Positions 38,514 through 46,802 of a stretch of DNA of 64,000 nt are shown one piece after another. A program made the translations under genes and the position numbers. Source of the stretch: Prochlorococcus sp. AG-363-K07 (GTDB lineage Bacteria; Cyanobacteriota; Cyanobacteriia; PCC-6307; Cyanobiaceae); NCBI GenBank assembly GCA_003280225.1, contig QCFO01000010.1:1-64000 (forward strand), given 5' to 3'. The notes under the pieces were generated by a model. The model was not told where the DNA came from. It was given only the letters and a program-made list of their open reading frames with translations, and did no database searches. The first letter of the stretch is position 1; each line of letters begins with the position of its first letter.

Positions 38514-40163
38514 ATGATTAATCGCATAAGTAACGTAATTCATAATCAATTTACTTTACATAGGAATTTTCTTATTAAAATTGACCCTAATGTAATCTTA
38601 ATTATTTTTATAAGTCTTTTTTATTTTTTAGGATATGGTGCTGACAATTCACAAAGTCTAATTGCTCACGATGAAGCTATTTACGGAGGAAGGGCTCGGT
38701 TGATCCTAGATTCTAATAACTGGTTTACACCCTTTGAAGCACCACACCACAAGACAATTGGAAGTTATTGGTTGATAGCCTTTAGTATGAAGTTTTTAGG
38801 AATTAGTGAACTTTCAGCACGATTACCTAGTGCTATTTTCTCGATTTTTTCTTGCATCACAACTTACTTTTTAGCCAAGAAATTTATGAGTTCATGGGCC
38901 TCTATACTTTCCTCGCTATTTCTAATGTCTTCTCCACTTTGGATTCAGTATAGTCGCTACGCAAGTCCTGATATTCCTTATATTTTTTTTATTTTATTTA
39001 GCATCTTTTGTGTTATTGATTTTGATGAAAAATGTTCTAAATCTTCTTCCAAAGTCTCTGCAACTTTATTCCTTTCAGGTATTTCTATTGGATTAGCCTT
39101 TTTCCTACGGAGCTTTATGATTCTTTTGCCATTAGCAGCATCCTTACCAATCTATATTTATGTTTTCACCCGGAGTAATAAAGCTCATCATATTACTTTT
39201 ATTTTCGGCCTTATTATTGGCCTACTTCCTACTTTTATTTCCCTATCCTTTGCCCTAAGTCAATATGGATTAGCTTCATTTTATTCATTGTTCGGATTTG
39301 CAACAGACAAAGTAGTTGGCGGATCATTCATTAAAAGCTTATTCTTCTACCCAACAAATATCTTTCTTCTATCTTTTCCAGCTGGTTTAATAGCTCTTTA
39401 CAGCTTGAAGCACTTTTATAAAGGTTTGACCAAGCTAGAATTATATACTTTGTATATCTTCCCTTTAATACTTGTTATCTTGCTTCTATTCATGTCTTCC
39501 AGGCATGCACATTATACTTTAATTCTATATCCTTCTATTTCTATACTATCTGCGTTGACTATTGATAACTTACTCTTTAAAACAAAAATTACTCAGTCTT
39601 ACTTCCCCTTCTATCTCAGTATAATTATATTTTTAGCCTCAATTTGTCTGTCTACTTTTTACTTAATTAGCAAACTTTATGTCGGTCTACCAATTCTAAA
39701 TTCACTCCAACCCATTTTCTTGAGGTTGCTTCCTTTAGCATTAATATATTTTATATTCTCTATTTCTCTCATTTTTAACCCTATTGGAAAAAAGAATTTC
39801 TTTGTTCTGTTATTGCTTTTATCAATTTCCCAATACCTCACACTTAGTGACCTATATATATCTGGACTTATGGGTAACCCTAATAGTGAAATAAAGTACT
39901 TTGTTGATTCTGCTTCGACCAAAGAAATTCTTAGTAACAATTTAGTATACTTGGTAGATATTAACGGAAAGTCTAAAACCCTTTTTCAGTTTTATATACC
40001 AAGATTTCAGCATCATAAACAGTCTATTTCTTCTTTGCCCAATCAATCATATATTATTATTGATCAAGATCAATTTCACAACGCTCAAAAGGATGATTCT
40101 TTTCAAATTACGGCAATCTCAGATTACAAACAATGGATGTTAGCGAAAATAAATTTCGAATAA
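38514..40163 (+). CDS. Membrane glycosyltransferase, GT39/ArnT-like
   Basis: This 549-residue integral membrane protein resembles the ArnT/PMT (GT39, DUF2142-neighbour) family that moves a sugar from a polyprenyl-phosphate carrier to lipid or protein on the periplasmic side. The catalytic first-loop motif HDEAIYGGRARLIL is at 52-65 with Asp53 and Glu54, followed by FEAPHHKTIGSYWL. About 11-12 membrane helices run to about residue 460, and a soluble C-terminal part of about 90 residues follows. Acceptors could be lipid A, an S-layer or a glycolipid. It stands alone among small hypothetical genes, with no linked sugar-nucleotide genes. Confidence 0.82.
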   Translation: MINRISNVIHNQFTLHRNFLIKIDPNVILIIFISLFYFLGYGADNSQSLIAHDEAIYGGRARLILDSNNWFTPFEAPHHKTIGSYWLIAFSMKFLGISELSARLPSAIFSIFSCITTYFLAKKFMSSWASILSSLFLMSSPLWIQYSRYASPDIPYIFFILFSIFCVIDFDEKCSKSSSKVSATLFLSGISIGLAFFLRSFMILLPLAASLPIYIYVFTRSNKAHHITFIFGLIIGLLPTFISLSFALSQYGLASFYSLFGFATDKVVGGSFIKSLFFYPTNIFLLSFPAGLIALYSLKHFYKGLTKLELYTLYIFPLILVILLLFMSSRHAHYTLILYPSISILSALTIDNLLFKTKITQSYFPFYLSIIIFLASICLSTFYLISKLYVGLPILNSLQPIFLRLLPLALIYFIFSISLIFNPIGKKNFFVLLLLLSISQYLTLSDLYISGLMGNPNSEIKYFVDSASTKEILSNNLVYLVDINGKSKTLFQFYIPRFQHHKQSISSLPNQSYIIIDQDQFHNAQKDDSFQITAISDYKQWMLAKINFE

Positions 40164-40204
40164 CTTCCCATCGCATACCCTCGATTTTTAATAGTGCTTG
40201 TTAT

Positions 40205-40543
40205 TTACTGATAACCTCCATTACAGAAATTTGTTGCCAGTGCCCTTATCTCTCTTTCATTTAAACCCTGATTGCCCTTAGTTGATTTGACAATTCTCTT
40301 TGAGTCATAAATGCATGTATTATGTAATTTTGCCCTATTTATTATTGGATATAGATACACAAGTGCAATAATTAGTATTCCAAGCTTACCTATATCTCTT
40401 TTATGAGTTGACAGAAATATATTTGCTCTTTTTCTGCTTTTCAAAAACGATCGCAACCACCTATCTGGCAAGCCTATCTGGACAAACAGTAGCTCTACCC
40501 ACCAGGGCAATGGTTTTTTTTGAGGATTTTTATCATTAGTCAT
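40205..40543 (-). CDS. Small membrane protein, unknown family
   Basis: I do not recognise this 112-residue protein. A basic N-terminus with an amphipathic aromatic stretch (PWWVELLFVQIGLPDRWL, 13-30) leads to one membrane helix (about 52-68). After it comes a polar tail with two cysteines (77 and 107), which would be outside the cytosol if the positive-inside rule holds and could form a disulfide. The tail segment LNEREIRALATNFCNGGY looks conserved in style. It is convergent with the glycosyltransferase gene, 41 bases away. No function can be assigned. Confidence 0.6.
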   Translation of the reverse strand: MTNDKNPQKKPLPWWVELLFVQIGLPDRWLRSFLKSRKRANIFLSTHKRDIGKLGILIIALVYLYPIINRAKLHNTCIYDSKRIVKSTKGNQGLNEREIRALATNFCNGGYQ

Positions 40544-40780
40544 ATTAGAGTCTAGATTTCAGGCATTTTTATGCTTGAGTTAACCTCTTACACTTACTAA
40601 TATTTTATACTAAGGATCGACTTGTCAAGAAATCTTTTATCTAACGCAAAAATCACAAATTTTTAACCTGGAGCATTTCAATTGTCCCACGTGCTCATTT
40701 TAACTACTTGTAGTGTTGATTTGGATTTTATTATTTGTTATTATCACAATTGTTTTTATTGCTTGTAGTGACCTTTATTA

Positions 40781-40800
40781 CTAGATTAGATAAAATCTAG
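40781..40800. promoter_or_regulatory. 20-base dyad upstream of a small gene
   Basis: CTAGATTAGATAAAATCTAG has perfect 7-base arms (CTAGATT/AATCTAG) around 6 bases, and includes a -10-like TAAAAT. It ends 19 bases before the ATG at 40820, so a bound repressor would cover the promoter. The same arms recur upstream of ggpS. Confidence 0.5.
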
Positions 40801-40819
40801 CTTCTCACTTGAAATTCTC

Positions 40820-41089
40820 ATGCCACGAAAACGCAGAAAATTAAACAAAGAACTGGAAAATCAAATTGCTGTTTCAACTAAAAAAGTTGAATTAGTCATT
40901 GCTAAAATCAATGACATAGCCGATGATGATATACAACTTGAATATCGCGCAGCTTTCGACCCTGCGAAGAACACTCTTCTATTATTGACCAGTCTTTATA
41001 CGACTGAAGGATTTACTGAACAAACCCAATCTTTAATGTCTAAATTTACTGAACTCATTCATAACTTCGAAAACGAATATGAAATCTAG
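40820..41089 (+). CDS. Small helical hypothetical protein
   Basis: This 89-residue protein has a very basic first dozen residues (PRKRRKLNKELE) and then a long helix-rich body with KKVELVIAKINDIADDDIQLEYR and YTTEGFTEQTQSLMSKFTELI. It looks soluble, with coiled-coil potential in the first half. I do not recognise a family. The ATG follows the 20-base dyad at 40781-40800, and the stop overlaps the next gene's start by 11 bases, so the two are likely co-expressed. Confidence 0.55.
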   Translation: MPRKRRKLNKELENQIAVSTKKVELVIAKINDIADDDIQLEYRAAFDPAKNTLLLLTSLYTTEGFTEQTQSLMSKFTELIHNFENEYEI

Positions 41090-41567
41090 TATTGTTTCCC
41101 ACCAGTCAGAATCTTTACTCTCAAAATTAAATATCTTACCCTTACAGGCACTTATTCTATTTGAAATCCTTTCTATCCTTCAACTTTCTTATCCATCTCC
41201 ATTATTTTCACACCCTAGGGAGGATACCCACAACAAATGTATTGCAACTCAGGATTACTACAACTGTGTCAGACTTCACTCTCATATCAAGCCTCCACGA
41301 TCATATGGGTTCTCAAGAAATTACTGGCTTGAGTTTGGAACTATTATGATTAATTGGACAGCTTGGGTCCATAATTCTGGAAGTTACATAGCGCCTGCGA
41401 TTAACAGTCAAGGGAAAAATATCTATATAGCCATTAATTGTACTAAGGAAGTTATTAATACAACCGGTGAAGCCCTCGATTGGAAGGGTTGGCTTTCACC
41501 AAGCTTACCTTTTGAAGAAGAATTAATCTCTGATTTTTGTACAGACTCTAGGACTTATATTCAATAA
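41079..41567 (+). CDS. Putative exported Cys-containing protein
   Basis: This 162-residue protein of unknown family has a hydrophobic segment at about 17-44 that may be a signal anchor or an uncleaved signal peptide. The remaining chain carries four cysteines (54, 63, 121, 154), an even number consistent with two disulfides outside the cytosol. CIATQDYYNCVR and WTAWVHNSGSYIAPAINSQG are distinctive. The start lies inside the end of the 89-residue gene (11-base overlap), so translation is probably coupled. Envelope or periplasmic location is inference. Confidence 0.58.
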   Translation: MKSSIVSHQSESLLSKLNILPLQALILFEILSILQLSYPSPLFSHPREDTHNKCIATQDYYNCVRLHSHIKPPRSYGFSRNYWLEFGTIMINWTAWVHNSGSYIAPAINSQGKNIYIAINCTKEVINTTGEALDWKGWLSPSLPFEEELISDFCTDSRTYIQ

Positions 41568-41625
41568 ATCTTCTTCACTTATTATGGCACTAGGATTCTA
41601 ATATTTGTGAATCTTTCATGGTGAT

Positions 41626-41838
41626 TCATCTAGATTGCTTGAATTTGATGACTTTTAATTTTATTGGCTTGGGTTTAGGAATCATAGGCAATTCTTGAGG
41701 CTTATAGGATGCATTCATCTCGATTCGGCAGCTTGATTCCTTTTGGCATTGATAATCTGAAATATGATCAGCATGCGCAAGAGCCTCGGATGCGACTACA
41801 AGAGCAAAAATGGATAGGGTTATAGAGTTAGAAAGCAT
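41626..41838 (-). CDS. Small exported protein with signal peptide
   Basis: This 70-residue precursor has a clear signal peptide: hydrophobic core TLSIFALVVASEALA, with a likely cut after Ala21 or Ala23. The mature part of about 47 residues has two cysteines (31 and 37) that could form one disulfide, then a proline- and lysine-rich tail (IPKPKPIKLKVIKFKQSR). The basic tail suggests contact with a negatively charged surface such as lipopolysaccharide, peptidoglycan or nucleic acid. No family is recognised, and it is convergent with the other exported protein at 41079. Confidence 0.5.
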   Translation of the reverse strand: MLSNSITLSIFALVVASEALAHADHISDYQCQKESSCRIEMNASYKPQELPMIPKPKPIKLKVIKFKQSR

Positions 41839-41948
41839 ATCCTGAAGATAAGATCTCTAGAAAGGACTATTCAACTGCCTATTATTAAAATATTCTTAAA
41901 ACATTGTATCGAGAGATATCTTTGGGATCAATTTTCTTCCTCCCTTAA

Positions 41949-41954
41949 TATAAT
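41949..41954 (+). promoter_or_regulatory. Candidate -10 element
   Basis: TATAAT lies 26 bases before the small gene at 41981. No convincing -35 is seen; such -10-only promoters are common in these genomes. Confidence 0.35.
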
Positions 41955-41980
41955 CCCAACATCTTTTAGTAGTCTCTGTA

Positions 41981-42118
41981 ATGAAACTTTCCGAATTAAA
42001 GGATGTAGATGAAGCCATGAACGCAGTTAAAGAAGAGTTATCTAATGATTTGGCTGAATCATTTATCTTAGAAAAAGTTCAATCAGATTACACTACTAAC
42101 CCTCTGCGCTTAGAATAG
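41981..42118 (+). CDS. Small acidic hypothetical protein, 45 residues
   Basis: This short frame encodes MKLSELKDVDEAMNAVKEEL followed by SNDLAESFILEKVQSDYTTN and PLRLE. It reads as one or two regular amphipathic helices with mixed charge, and a consensus TATAAT is placed 26 bases upstream. There is no strong ribosome binding site. The protein is too short for a family call; it is convergent with the DUF2103 gene 35 bases away. The even helical pattern is the main argument that it is real. Confidence 0.5.
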   Translation: MKLSELKDVDEAMNAVKEELSNDLAESFILEKVQSDYTTNPLRLE

Positions 42119-42153
42119 GTCCCCTGATTGTACTTAATACTTTAATCCTCTAT

Positions 42154-42435
42154 CTAAATTCTCTTTAGATTTTTTTTGATCATTTCTTCTAATTCAATTG
42201 TTGAAACCTTAGTATTTATAAATACTTCCTGAATGCTAGATCCCTTCTTAGCAAGCACTTTGAATCCGCTAATTGTTTTAGTGGTGACTTTAAGCTGTAA
42301 CCTATCGCTTCTGCCTTTTGTTCTTCTGATCACTCCAGGTGTTATTGTCTTTATCTTATCTTCTAAGCTTAGTTTTTTTAAAAAATTTACTAACCCTTCT
42401 ACGTAAGTGCTATGTGTTAGTACCAAGCGTCCCAT
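42154..42435 (-). CDS. DUF2103 protein
   Basis: This 93-residue protein belongs to DUF2103, a small family conserved across cyanobacteria and annotated as predicted metal-binding in some databases. GRLVLTHSTYVEGLVNFL at the N-terminus, ITPGVIRRTKGRSDRLQLKV (35-54) and VLAKKGSSIQEVFINT (59-74) match the family pattern. The basic TKGRSDRLQLKV strand suggests nucleic-acid contact, but the function is not known. No Cys is present here. It closes the hypothetical-rich stretch. Confidence 0.8.
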   Translation of the reverse strand: MGRLVLTHSTYVEGLVNFLKKLSLEDKIKTITPGVIRRTKGRSDRLQLKVTTKTISGFKVLAKKGSSIQEVFINTKVSTIELEEMIKKNLKRI

Positions 42436-42588
42436 CTTCCTAGTCCCACTTCTTTTAGGTACATTTATAATCCTATTTCCTTATTAAGGGAATCTTTTCC
42501 CTTCCGCATTTCGACGACATTTTGGAGAATCTTGTTTTTTTATAGATAGTTTCTCTTTGCCTTTTATTTTTAAAGTGCCAACTCTTTT

Positions 42589-42885
42589 CTAGCACCTCTC
42601 TAAAGGTGCCATTGTTAGTCCTTGGCTTGCAAGTTGTTGATGGTACAACTCAGCTTGTTCTAGAGGACCGCTCCACACCTCTGCAGATCCCTCTCTGTCT
42701 ACTTTTGTCGCAAGCTCCCAGGCCCGTTCTTCTGTCATATGTGGAATTATTCTTCTAAGGCATTTTGCTACATGCTCAAAAGTGTTCACGTCATCATCAA
42801 GAACTATCACGCGAGCTTCTGGGTATTTTTGGGCCTCTTTCGACCGATCTAGCAAAGTTCCAGTGGTTGGATTAGCAAAACTCAT
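42589..42885 (-). CDS. clpS: ATP-dependent Clp protease adaptor ClpS
   Basis: ClpS brings N-end-rule substrates to the Clp ATPase and tunes its substrate choice. The 98 residues carry the core motif [14 protein letters not shown] (26-39), whose Asp and Asn bind the substrate's N-terminal residue, and the Met-gated pocket region [23 protein letters not shown]. The gene is divergent from petN across 65 bases. clpP is encoded about 1.1 kb away, so two Clp components share the neighbourhood. Cyanobacteria often have two ClpS forms; which one this is cannot be decided here. Confidence 0.93.
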   Translation of the reverse strand: MSFANPTTGTLLDRSKEAQKYPEARVIVLDDDVNTFEHVAKCLRRIIPHMTEERAWELATKVDREGSAEVWSGPLEQAELYHQQLASQGLTMAPLERC

Positions 42886-42950
42886 ACCTTAGGAGTGTAG
42901 TCACGTGTATCCTTGAACTACCCTATAGCTACCCATTTGAATTTGTAATT

Positions 42951-43052
42951 ATGTTGTTCACATTTGCATGGGCGGCTTTGGCTGCTGTATTTACCCTCTC
43001 TATCGCAATGGTAGTTTGGGGCAGGAACGGGGATGGCTCAATCGATTTTTAG
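42951..43052 (+). CDS. petN: Cytochrome b6-f complex subunit PetN
   Basis: PetN (subunit VIII) is a single-helix stabilising subunit of the thylakoid cytochrome b6-f complex. The 33 residues begin [20 protein letters not shown] and end [13 protein letters not shown]; the helix covers about 4-23, and the [11 protein letters not shown] signature is diagnostic. Length is slightly above the usual 29 owing to a short acidic tail. The ATG at 42951 is divergent from clpS, and a 44-codon frame for another single-helix protein begins 6 bases after its stop. Confidence 0.92.
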   Translation: MLFTFAWAALAAVFTLSIAMVVWGRNGDGSIDF

Positions 43053-43058
43053 TTTGTA

Positions 43059-43193
43059 GTGTTCAACTTTTCTCCTGCTCTTGTTAATATTTTGTTGAGT
43101 GTTACGGCATTATCATTGCTTGTATTTGTTACTGTTTCGATAATATACTTATCTTTTATAGACTCTAGAGACAAGCGTAGACGGACCAAATGA
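43059..43193 (+). CDS. Tiny single-helix membrane protein next to petN
   Basis: From GTG 43059 this frame encodes 44 residues: a hydrophobic helix (about 8-32, including LLSVTALSLLVFVTVSIIYL) and a basic tail ending DSRDKRRRTK. The hydrophobic helix with positive C-terminus is the layout of small thylakoid or membrane subunits. It begins only 6 bases after the petN stop, so it should share the petN transcript. I cannot match it to a named Pet, Psb or Psa subunit. A weak AT-rich hairpin follows at 43203-43221. Confidence 0.6.
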   Translation: MFNFSPALVNILLSVTALSLLVFVTVSIIYLSFIDSRDKRRRTK

Positions 43194-43202
43194 AATCTCA
43201 CT

Positions 43203-43221
43203 AATAAGAAAAGAACTTATT
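43203..43221 (+). terminator. Weak hairpin after the petN pair
   Basis: AATAAG (43203-43208) and CTTATT (43216-43221) pair around 7 bases and are followed by TGTTATTT. The AT-only stem makes this a low-confidence terminator between the convergent petN and psb29 transcripts. Confidence 0.25.
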
Positions 43222-43250
43222 TGTTATTTAATTATGCGTCTAGGTTGCTT

Positions 43251-43916
43251 TTAATTGCTTGTCTTGGCTTTGGATCGCTCTTGTTCTATGGTTTCCTTTA
43301 ATAGCTCTTGGGCCTGTGATAATTTCTCAAGTGCTGATTTGTAATTGCTGATATCTCTTTCTACTCTGTTAATAGAGAAACCAAAGGCTTCACAATTCCT
43401 TATGAGAATTTGCCCAGTTTCGTCGACTAGTTTGTTTGTCTCTTCCTCTATTTTTAATCCTTTTATGATTGTTAAAAGACCAACTGTCAGAAGCCTTGAA
43501 TAATGCTGATCACCTGAGGTGATGAATTGAACATCTTTCTTAAGGAACTCAGGAGCATTTTGCCCTTCTTCCTTTATCCATGATTGAAAATCCTCCGTTG
43601 AGAAATGTTTTACAGATTCAAGAGATTTTGTAGCCTTTGATCGAAGATCAGCGGCATCAAAGCCGGTACTCTTACAAAGTGCTTCGAAAAGTATTCCTAA
43701 GTGCTCAAAAGGCTTATATCCATCTGTAAAGGCATCAAAGACTGTTGTATACCCAACAGCAAAAAAAGAGTCTGATCTGAAGGATCTCTGATGGCTTAGA
43801 AGGTGAAGCTCTACAAGGAGTTCGTCTGTAATACGCCTGTATAAAGGTGGAATGACGTAGGGGAAAGCTTTATGGAATGCTTTCTTGCTGTCTGAAATGG
43901 TCTTCTTATTATTCAA
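43251..43916 (-). CDS. psb29: Photosystem II biogenesis protein Psb29/THF1
   Basis: Psb29 (thylakoid formation 1) helps photosystem II assembly and repair and is known to associate with FtsH proteases in cyanobacteria and plants. The 221-residue chain shows the family pattern: KKAFHKAFPYVIPPLYRR, VELHLLSHQRSF, YTTVFDAFTDGYKPFEHL and a coiled-coil C-terminus (about 185-215). Length is normal. It is divergent from clpP across 80 bases containing two dyads. ftsH, its known functional partner, is encoded 0.7 kb beyond clpP, which makes this a proteostasis neighbourhood. Confidence 0.93.
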   Translation of the reverse strand: MNNKKTISDSKKAFHKAFPYVIPPLYRRITDELLVELHLLSHQRSFRSDSFFAVGYTTVFDAFTDGYKPFEHLGILFEALCKSTGFDAADLRSKATKSLESVKHFSTEDFQSWIKEEGQNAPEFLKKDVQFITSGDQHYSRLLTVGLLTIIKGLKIEEETNKLVDETGQILIRNCEAFGFSINRVERDISNYKSALEKLSQAQELLKETIEQERSKAKTSN

Positions 43917-43954
43917 TTGCTCAATAGAACTAATTCTTAATTGACCATAGCTCC

Positions 43955-43964
43955 GGGCTAGCCC
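43955..43964. promoter_or_regulatory. GC-rich palindrome between psb29 and clpP
   Basis: GGGCTAGCCC is a perfect 10-base palindrome in AT-rich surroundings, 38 bases from the psb29 start and 32 from clpP. It could be an operator for either gene. Confidence 0.35.
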
Positions 43965-43970
43965 CGTTAA

Positions 43971-43987
43971 GATCGTGTAAACCGATC
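43971..43987. promoter_or_regulatory. Inverted repeat before clpP
   Basis: GATCG and CGATC flank TGTAAAC, ending 9 bases before the clpP ATG. It may act as an operator or as a hairpin near the ribosome binding site. Confidence 0.3.
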
Positions 43988-43996
43988 ACATTAAAT

Positions 43997-44593
43997 ATGA
44001 TCCCCATAGTCATTGAAGAATCAGGTCGCGGCGAAAGAGCCTTTGATATCTATTCTCGACTACTCAGGGAAAGAATAATATTTCTAGGGGAACCAGTTAC
44101 CAGCGACTCTGCAAATCGCATAGTTGCGCAGCTTTTGTTTTTAGAGGCTGAAGATCCAGAAAAAGACATCTATTTATATATCAATTCACCAGGTGGTTCG
44201 GTTTACGACGGTCTAGGCATTTTTGACACAATGCAACATGTAAAACCAGATGTACACACAGTTTGTGTTGGACTGGCTGCAAGTATGGGAGCCTTTCTTC
44301 TATGCGCTGGTACCAAGGGGAAGAGAAGTAGCCTGGCCCACTCGAGGATCATGATTCACCAGCCTTTGGGTGGAGCAAGAGGCCAAGCTAGCGATATTAG
44401 AATTCAAGCTGACGAAATCCTTTACTTAAAAGCTCGACTAAATAATGAATTGTCCAGCAGAACAGGCCAGCCTTTAGAGAGGATTGAAGAAGACACAGAT
44501 CGTGATTTCTTTATGTCTCCTGAGGAGGCAGTTCGATATGGACTTATAGACTTAGTCTTAAATAAGAGGCCTGTGAATCCAGTAGCAAGATAG
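43997..44593 (+). CDS. clpP: ATP-dependent Clp protease proteolytic subunit
   Basis: ClpP forms the barrel-shaped serine protease that works with ClpC or ClpX. The full triad is present: Ser96 in AASMGA, His121 in MIHQPLGG and Asp170 in DTDRDFFMS, so this is an active ClpP and not a ClpR. Length (198) is normal and the N-terminus [20 protein letters not shown] is that of the ClpP2-type paralogue that pairs with ClpX in cyanobacteria; the exact paralogue is inference. It is divergent from psb29 and convergent with ftsH. Confidence 0.95.
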   Translation: MIPIVIEESGRGERAFDIYSRLLRERIIFLGEPVTSDSANRIVAQLLFLEAEDPEKDIYLYINSPGGSVYDGLGIFDTMQHVKPDVHTVCVGLAASMGAFLLCAGTKGKRSSLAHSRIMIHQPLGGARGQASDIRIQADEILYLKARLNNELSSRTGQPLERIEEDTDRDFFMSPEEAVRYGLIDLVLNKRPVNPVAR

Positions 44594-44651
44594 AAGATTT
44601 CTCTTGAATTTTTGGGACTTTTAAATTATAAATCTAATGAATAAAATTGAC

Positions 44652-46571
44652 TCAATCATTTAGTAAGGGTATCGTTCTTTCTTTTGTAGGTATAGATGTA
44701 TATTTTGATAGTACTTCTGTAAATTCATCACCATCAATTGTTTCTTTTTCAATTAATATTTCGACTAGATTATCCATAGCTTCTCTATTCTTTTCCACTA
44801 ATTCTCTTGTTTCCTCATAACAATTTTTAACCATATCTCTTACTTTTTCATCAATTTGTCTTGATATTGCATCGGAAATGTCATTTCTAGTCATCAAATC
44901 TCTACCAAGAAATACTTCTTGACTGTCTCCCTCAAGAGAGACAGGACCCAGATCACTCATCCCAAATTTTGTAACCATTTGACGTGCCATTGAGGCAACT
45001 TGTTGAATATCCCCTCCAGCTCCAGTCGTTACTTCTTCACGCCCGAAAATGACATCTTCAGCGGCTCTTCCTCCTAAAGCACCCATAATTCTGGCTTTTA
45101 GTTGTGCCCTGCTGACTAACATTTGATCATCGTCGGGAGAAAACCAGGTAAGCCCTTTTGCTTGACCTCTAGGAATAACAGTTACCTTTTGAACTGGATC
45201 ATGGTCTTTAACTAGTGTCCCAATTAATGCATGTCCAACTTCATGATATGCGATTAATCTTTTACTCCTACCATCAGTAAGAGGTTGTCCTTCCATACCA
45301 GCTATTATTCGATCCACTGCAGCATCTATTTCACTTAGTGTAATTGACTCTTTTCGTCTTCGGGCAGTAAGAATAGCTGCTTCATTTAGAAGGTTAGCTA
45401 AATCTGCTCCAGTAAAGCCTGGGGTCCTCCTAGCTATATTTTCTAGAGACAGATTATTGGATAGTTTTTTATTTTTTGAATGTACTTTTAATATCGAAAG
45501 CCTACCTTTGATATCAGGAGCATCCACCATTACCTGCCTATCAAATCGTCCTGGTCGCATTAATGCTGAATCAAGAACATCAGGTCTATTTGTTGCAGCA
45601 ATGATGATAATGCCACTATTGCCTTCAAATCCATCCATTTCAGTTAAGAGTTGATTTAGTGTTTGCTCTCTTTCGTCATTTCCACCACCAATTCCTGCTC
45701 CCCTTTGGCGACCTACAGCATCAATTTCATCTATAAATATTAAACAAGGACTGGTTTCTTTGGCTCTTTTGAATAAGTCTCGTACTCGACTTGCTCCTAC
45801 TCCTACAAACATCTCTACAAACTCAGACCCTGATAGAGAGAAGAATGGAACCCCTGCTTCTCCTGCTATCGCCTTTGCTAGCAGTGTTTTTCCTGTTCCA
45901 GGAGGCCCAACAAGAAGCACTCCTTTAGGGATTTGTGCTCCAACAGAAGTGAATCTTTCAGGAGTTTTCAGGAAGGTAACCACTTCTTGAAGGTCTTGTT
46001 TTGCCTCCGCTACTCCTGCAACATCATCAAATTTGACACCAGTTTCAGCCTCCATGGCAAACCTTGCTTTGGTTTTTCCAAATTGCATTGCCTGTCCTGG
46101 CCCCCCAGGCATTGAATTTGATCTTCTAGCAAGAAGGACTAACCCACCAATAAGAAGTAAAGGAAACAAAAGATTCCCTAGTATCCCTAGTCCAGGGGAT
46201 GTTGTTTTTGGTGGATGGATATCAAAGCTGATACCTTCGTCTTTTAATTTGTTTACTAATTCAGGTGCTAGTCCAGGTAGATCCACCCTTATCTTCTGAA
46301 CCCGATTATCCAAATCAGGATCTACAGCTTCAACAACAGCATTTCTTCCTCCGTCGTATATGTCTACAGAAGTCACCCTCCCTGCATTTATGTAGTCAAG
46401 AAATCTGCCATAACTCATCCTGGAAACAGCAGTGTTTACTGGCTGAACTATTGTTCCGTCTGAGCTGGGCTTCCCACTAAGGCCAGGACTATTAAATACC
46501 TGCCAAGAAAGGATTATTACCATCCCTACAGGAAGGAGCCACAGAGCTATAAGACGCCACCTCTGATTCAT
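44652..46571 (-). CDS. ftsH: ATP-dependent zinc metalloprotease FtsH
   Basis: FtsH is a membrane AAA+ protease that removes damaged photosystem II D1 and other membrane proteins. I start at the Met at 46571 ([17 protein letters not shown]), which places the first helix at the N-terminus as in homologues; a 15-codon extension to 46616 looks spurious. Two membrane helices (about 6-23 and 138-155) flank the lumenal domain. Then come Walker A GPPGTGKT, Walker [11 protein letters not shown], the SRH segment and the protease motif HEVGH with His443, Glu444 and His447. The 639 residues are normal. Its partner Psb29 is nearby. Confidence 0.95.
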   Translation of the reverse strand: MNQRWRLIALWLLPVGMVIILSWQVFNSPGLSGKPSSDGTIVQPVNTAVSRMSYGRFLDYINAGRVTSVDIYDGGRNAVVEAVDPDLDNRVQKIRVDLPGLAPELVNKLKDEGISFDIHPPKTTSPGLGILGNLLFPLLLIGGLVLLARRSNSMPGGPGQAMQFGKTKARFAMEAETGVKFDDVAGVAEAKQDLQEVVTFLKTPERFTSVGAQIPKGVLLVGPPGTGKTLLAKAIAGEAGVPFFSLSGSEFVEMFVGVGASRVRDLFKRAKETSPCLIFIDEIDAVGRQRGAGIGGGNDEREQTLNQLLTEMDGFEGNSGIIIIAATNRPDVLDSALMRPGRFDRQVMVDAPDIKGRLSILKVHSKNKKLSNNLSLENIARRTPGFTGADLANLLNEAAILTARRRKESITLSEIDAAVDRIIAGMEGQPLTDGRSKRLIAYHEVGHALIGTLVKDHDPVQKVTVIPRGQAKGLTWFSPDDDQMLVSRAQLKARIMGALGGRAAEDVIFGREEVTTGAGGDIQQVASMARQMVTKFGMSDLGPVSLEGDSQEVFLGRDLMTRNDISDAISRQIDEKVRDMVKNCYEETRELVEKNREAMDNLVEILIEKETIDGDEFTEVLSKYTSIPTKERTIPLLND

Positions 46572-46802
46572 CTGAGCATTGAAACTTGTGAGATTGTAAA
46601 GGGATTTATGCCTCAACTGCTAGCTTCCAGCTGAAATATTGGATGATATGCTCTTCTATTTCTTATTAAATGTCTAATTAAAGCTTGGAATCGATAAATT
46701 TGCCTTATGTATTTATTCTAGATTTTGTCTATTACGAACCTATACCTTTTATTCGTTTTAATCAAATTAAAATATTATTATTGATTCCAAATAGAATTTT
46801 TC

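Noticed and set aside
36405-42435. Genomic island inserted by phage or integrase
   Set aside because: No integrase, att-like repeat, tRNA or transposase was found; only gene density and gene type differ from the surroundings.
42436-43250. Search for tRNA or small RNA genes in the gaps around clpS and petN
   Set aside because: No cloverleaf with a GTTCRA-type T-loop was seen here or in any other gap; the non-coding parts are too short or too AT-rich.
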